This document shows positions 60,701-64,000 of a stretch of DNA of 64,000 nt, in pieces. The stretch comes from Bugula neritina (Eukaryota > Bryozoa > Gymnolaemata > Cheilostomatida > Bugulidae). The notes beneath the pieces are model-generated. The model did no database searches and was not told the DNA's origin. It was given only the letters and a program-made list of their open reading frames with translations. Location: contig CAXIUT010000097.1 in assembly GCA_964035545.1 (NCBI GenBank), positions 1-64,000 on the forward strand, in the 5' to 3' direction. Both the position numbers and the translations under genes were made by a program. Numbering within the stretch: position 1 is the stretch's first letter; the number at the start of each line of letters is the position of its first letter.

Positions 60701-63700
60701 TAGCACACTGAAATACACTGCAACATACTGAAATAGACTGTAACATATTAAAATATACTGCAACATACTGAAATACACTGCAGAATACCGAAATACACTG
60801 TAACATACTGAAATATACTGCAAAATACTGAAATACACTGCTACATACTGAAATTTACTGCGACACACTGCGACATACTGCAACATACTAAAATACACTG
60901 TAACATATTGAAAAACACTGCAACACATTGAAATATACTGCAATGTACCGAATTATATGGTAAACTACTGAAATATACTGTCACACATTGAAAAATACTG
61001 CAACATACTGAAATATACTGCGACACATTGCAATATACTGTAACATACTGAATTATGCTGTAGCACACTGAAATACACTGCAACTCACTGAAATATACTG
61101 CAACATACTGAAACACACTGTAACATATTGAAATATACTGCAACATACTGAAATACATTGCTACATACTGAAATATACTGCAACATACTGCAACATACTG
61201 AAATACACTGTAACATACTGAAATACGCTGCAACATACTACAACATATTGAAAGACACTGCAACACAGTAAAATATACTGCAACATACCTAAATATACGG
61301 TAATATACCACAATATACTGTAACACATTGAAAAATACTGCAACATACTGAAATACACTGCAACACACCGAAAAACACTGAAAATACTGTAACACACTGA
61401 AATATACTGCAAAATACTGAAATACACTGCTACATACTGAAATATACTGCGACACACTGCAACATACTGCAACATACTAAAGTAAACTGCAACATACTGA
61501 AATACACTGTAAAATACTGAAATACACTAGAACATACTGAAATATACTGCACCATACTGAAATATACTGCTACATACTGAAATATACTGCAACACACTGC
61601 AACATACTGCAACATACTAGAATACACTGTAACATAATGAAATACACTGCAACACATTGAAATATACTGCAAAATACTGAAATACACTGCTATATACTGA
61701 AATACACTGCAACACACTACAACATACTGCAACATACTAAAATATACTGCAACATACTGAAATACACTGCAAAATACTGAAATACACTGTAACATACTGA
61801 AGTATACTGCAACATACTGAAATACACTGCTACATACTGAAATATACTGCAACACACAGCAACATACTGCAACATACTAAGATACACTGTAACATATTGG
61901 AATACACTGCAACACATTGAAATATACTGCAAAATACTGAAATACACTGCTACATACTGAAATATACTGCAACATACTGCAACATACTGAAATACACTGC
62001 AACACATTCAAATACACCGCAAAAAACTACAACATACTGAAATGCACTGTAACATTGAAATACACTGCAACGCATTAAAATATACTGCAATGTACTGAAA
62101 TATATGGTAAACTACTTAAATATACTGTCACACATTGAAAAACACTGCAACATACTGAAATATACTGCGACACATTGCAATATACTGTAACATACTGAAA
62201 TAGGCTGTAGCACACTGAAATACACTGCAACTCACTGAAATATACTGCAACATACTGAAATACACTGTAACATATTGAAATATACTGCAACACACTGAAA
62301 TATAGTGCTACATACTGAAATATACTGCAACATACTGCAACATAGTGAAATACACTGTAACATACTGAAATACACTGCAACCTACTGCAACATATTTCAA
62401 TACACTGCAACACATTGAAATATACTGCAACATACCTAAATATACGATAATATACTGAAATATACTCTAACACATTGAAAAACACTGCAACATACTGAAA
62501 TACACTGCAACACATTCTAATACACCGCAAAATACTACAACATACTGAAATGCACTGTAACATATTGAAATACACTGCAACACATTGAAATATACTGCAA
62601 TGTACCGAAATATATGGTAAACTACTGATATATACTGTCACACATTGAAAAATACTGCAACATACTGAAATATACTGCGACACATTGCAATATACTGTAA
62701 CATACTGAAATATGCTGTAGCACACTGAAATACACTGCAACATACTGAAATACACTGTAACATATTAAAATATACTGCAACATACTGAAATACACTGCAG
62801 AATACCGAAATACACTGTAACATACTGAAATATACTGCAAAATACTGAAATACACTGCTACATACTGAAATTTACTGCGACACACTGCGACATACTGCAA
62901 CATACTAAAATACACTGTAACATATTGAAACACACTGCAACACATTGAAATATACTGCAATGTACCGAATTATATGGTAAACTACTGAAATATACTGTCA
63001 CACATTGAAAAATACTGCAACATACTGAAATATACTGCGACACATTGCAATATACTGTAACATACTGAAATATGCTGTAGCACACTGAAATACACTGCAA
63101 CTCACTGAAATATACTGCAACATACTGAAACACACTGTAACATATTGAAATATACTGCAACATACTGAAATACATTGCTACATACTGAAATATACTGCAA
63201 CATACTGCAACATACTGAAATACACTGTAACATACTGAAATACGCTGCAACATACTACAACATATTGAAAGACACTGCAACACAGTGAAATATACTGCAA
63301 CATACCTAAATATACGGTAATATACCAAAATATACTGTAACACATTGAAAAATACTGCAACATACTGAAATACACTGCAACACACCGAAAAACACTGAAA
63401 ATACTGTAACACACTGAAATATACTGCAAAATACTGAAATACACTGCTACATACTGAAATATACTGCGACACACTGCAACATACTGCAACATACTAAAGT
63501 AAACTGCAACATACTGAAATACACTGTAAAATACTGAAATACACTAGAACATACTGAAATATACTGCACCATACTGAAATATACTGCTACATACTGAAAT
63601 ATACTGCAACACACTGCAACATACTGCAACATACTAGAATACACTGTAACATAATGAAATACACTGCAACACATTGAAATATACTGCAAAATACTGAAAT

Positions 63701-64000
63701 ACACTGCTATATACTGAAATACACTGCAACACACTACAACATACTGCAACATACTAAAATATACTGCAACATACTGAAATACACTGCAAAATACTGAAAT
63801 ACACTGCTACATACTGAAATATACTGCAACATACTGCAACATACTGAAATACACTGTAACATACTGAAATACGCTGCAACATACTACAACATATTGAAAG
63901 ACACTGCAACACATTGAAATATACTGCAACATACCTAAATATCCGGTAATATACCAAAATATACTGTAACACATTGAAAAATACTGCAACATACTGAAAT
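57795..64000 (+). repeat. Tandem duplication H, copy 2 (cut by window edge)
   Basis: Second copy of the 6404-bp unit, present for 6206 bp before the window ends. I noted six single-base differences from copy 1: 51509/57913, 53400/59804, 54413/60817, 54649/61053, 54866/61270 and 54907/61311. I found no length difference. The copy probably continues about 200 bp past the edge. Confidence 0.95.

Larger units (their letters stand above)
20435..64000 (+). repeat. 20-bp satellite array with higher-order structure (right block)
   Basis: The monomer and orientation are those of 1007-19899, continuing without foreign DNA to the window edge. Several variants are commoner here than in the left block, such as the nine-base step in gaaaaacactgaaaatactg (for example 23619, 25509, 29353, 31194), the private forms gaaatttactgcgacacact and atccggtaat, and the stretch ctagaacatactg. 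This suggests the right block carries a partly separate set of higher-order repeats. Large duplications inside it are listed separately. No gene, RNA or other element was found. Minus-strand open frames (the longest at 22486-23190 and 49049-49753, 234 codons each) are satellite translations with a 20-residue period. Confidence 0.97.

Noticed and set aside
1-64000. Telomeric repeat
   Set aside because: The monomer is 20 bp and A/C-rich with spaced single G residues, unlike TTAGGG-type telomere repeats, and the array is internally inverted and interrupted by transposons.

Overview
This window is almost entirely satellite DNA from a eukaryote, most likely an invertebrate animal. The animal call rests on two transposon relics: a LINE reverse-transcriptase tail (457-1006) and a non-autonomous hAT element (19900-20434). 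I see no intact host gene, rRNA, tRNA, CRISPR array or bacterial-style operon. The species cannot be named from the sequence.

The satellite is built on a 10-bp unit of the form YACTGMAAYA. Two alternating versions give a 20-bp monomer, tactgaaatacactgcaaca on the + strand. It is A- and C-rich on + with roughly one G per 10 bp. The 10-bp register holds for thousands of bases and breaks only at a few recurring places. Point variants of the 20-mer are arranged in reproducible order, so there is a second level of higher-order repeats of about 1.5-2.6 kb, and a third level of multi-kb duplications.

Layout. 1-456: satellite in inverted orientation, matching the reverse complement of 3622-4077. 457-1006: minus-strand, 5'-truncated LINE fragment ending in a (CAAA)6 tail, placed exactly where the array orientation flips. 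1007-19899: forward array. 19900-20434: 535-bp hAT-type MITE with a perfect 8-bp target duplication. 20435-64000: forward array, running off the right edge. Inside the array I can pair 1041-3548 with 15339-17906, 3541-5090 with 19188-21280, 5382-8286 with 10121-13025, 14627-24457 with 41403-51020, 18067-19600 with 37667-39200, 29609-33395 with 33396-37182, 34995-37170 with 39202-41377, and 51391-57794 with 57795-64000.

The many minus-strand open frames (up to 234 codons) are a by-product of the monomer. It has no stop in any of the three minus frames, and because 20 is not a multiple of 3 each frame gives the same 20-residue periodic peptide. I do not call them genes. The most informative features are the array's inversion at the LINE, the exact empty-site copy of the hAT insertion at 4245-4252, and the near-identical tandem blocks that record recent array growth or assembly duplication. 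All comparisons were made by eye, so identity levels are qualitative.
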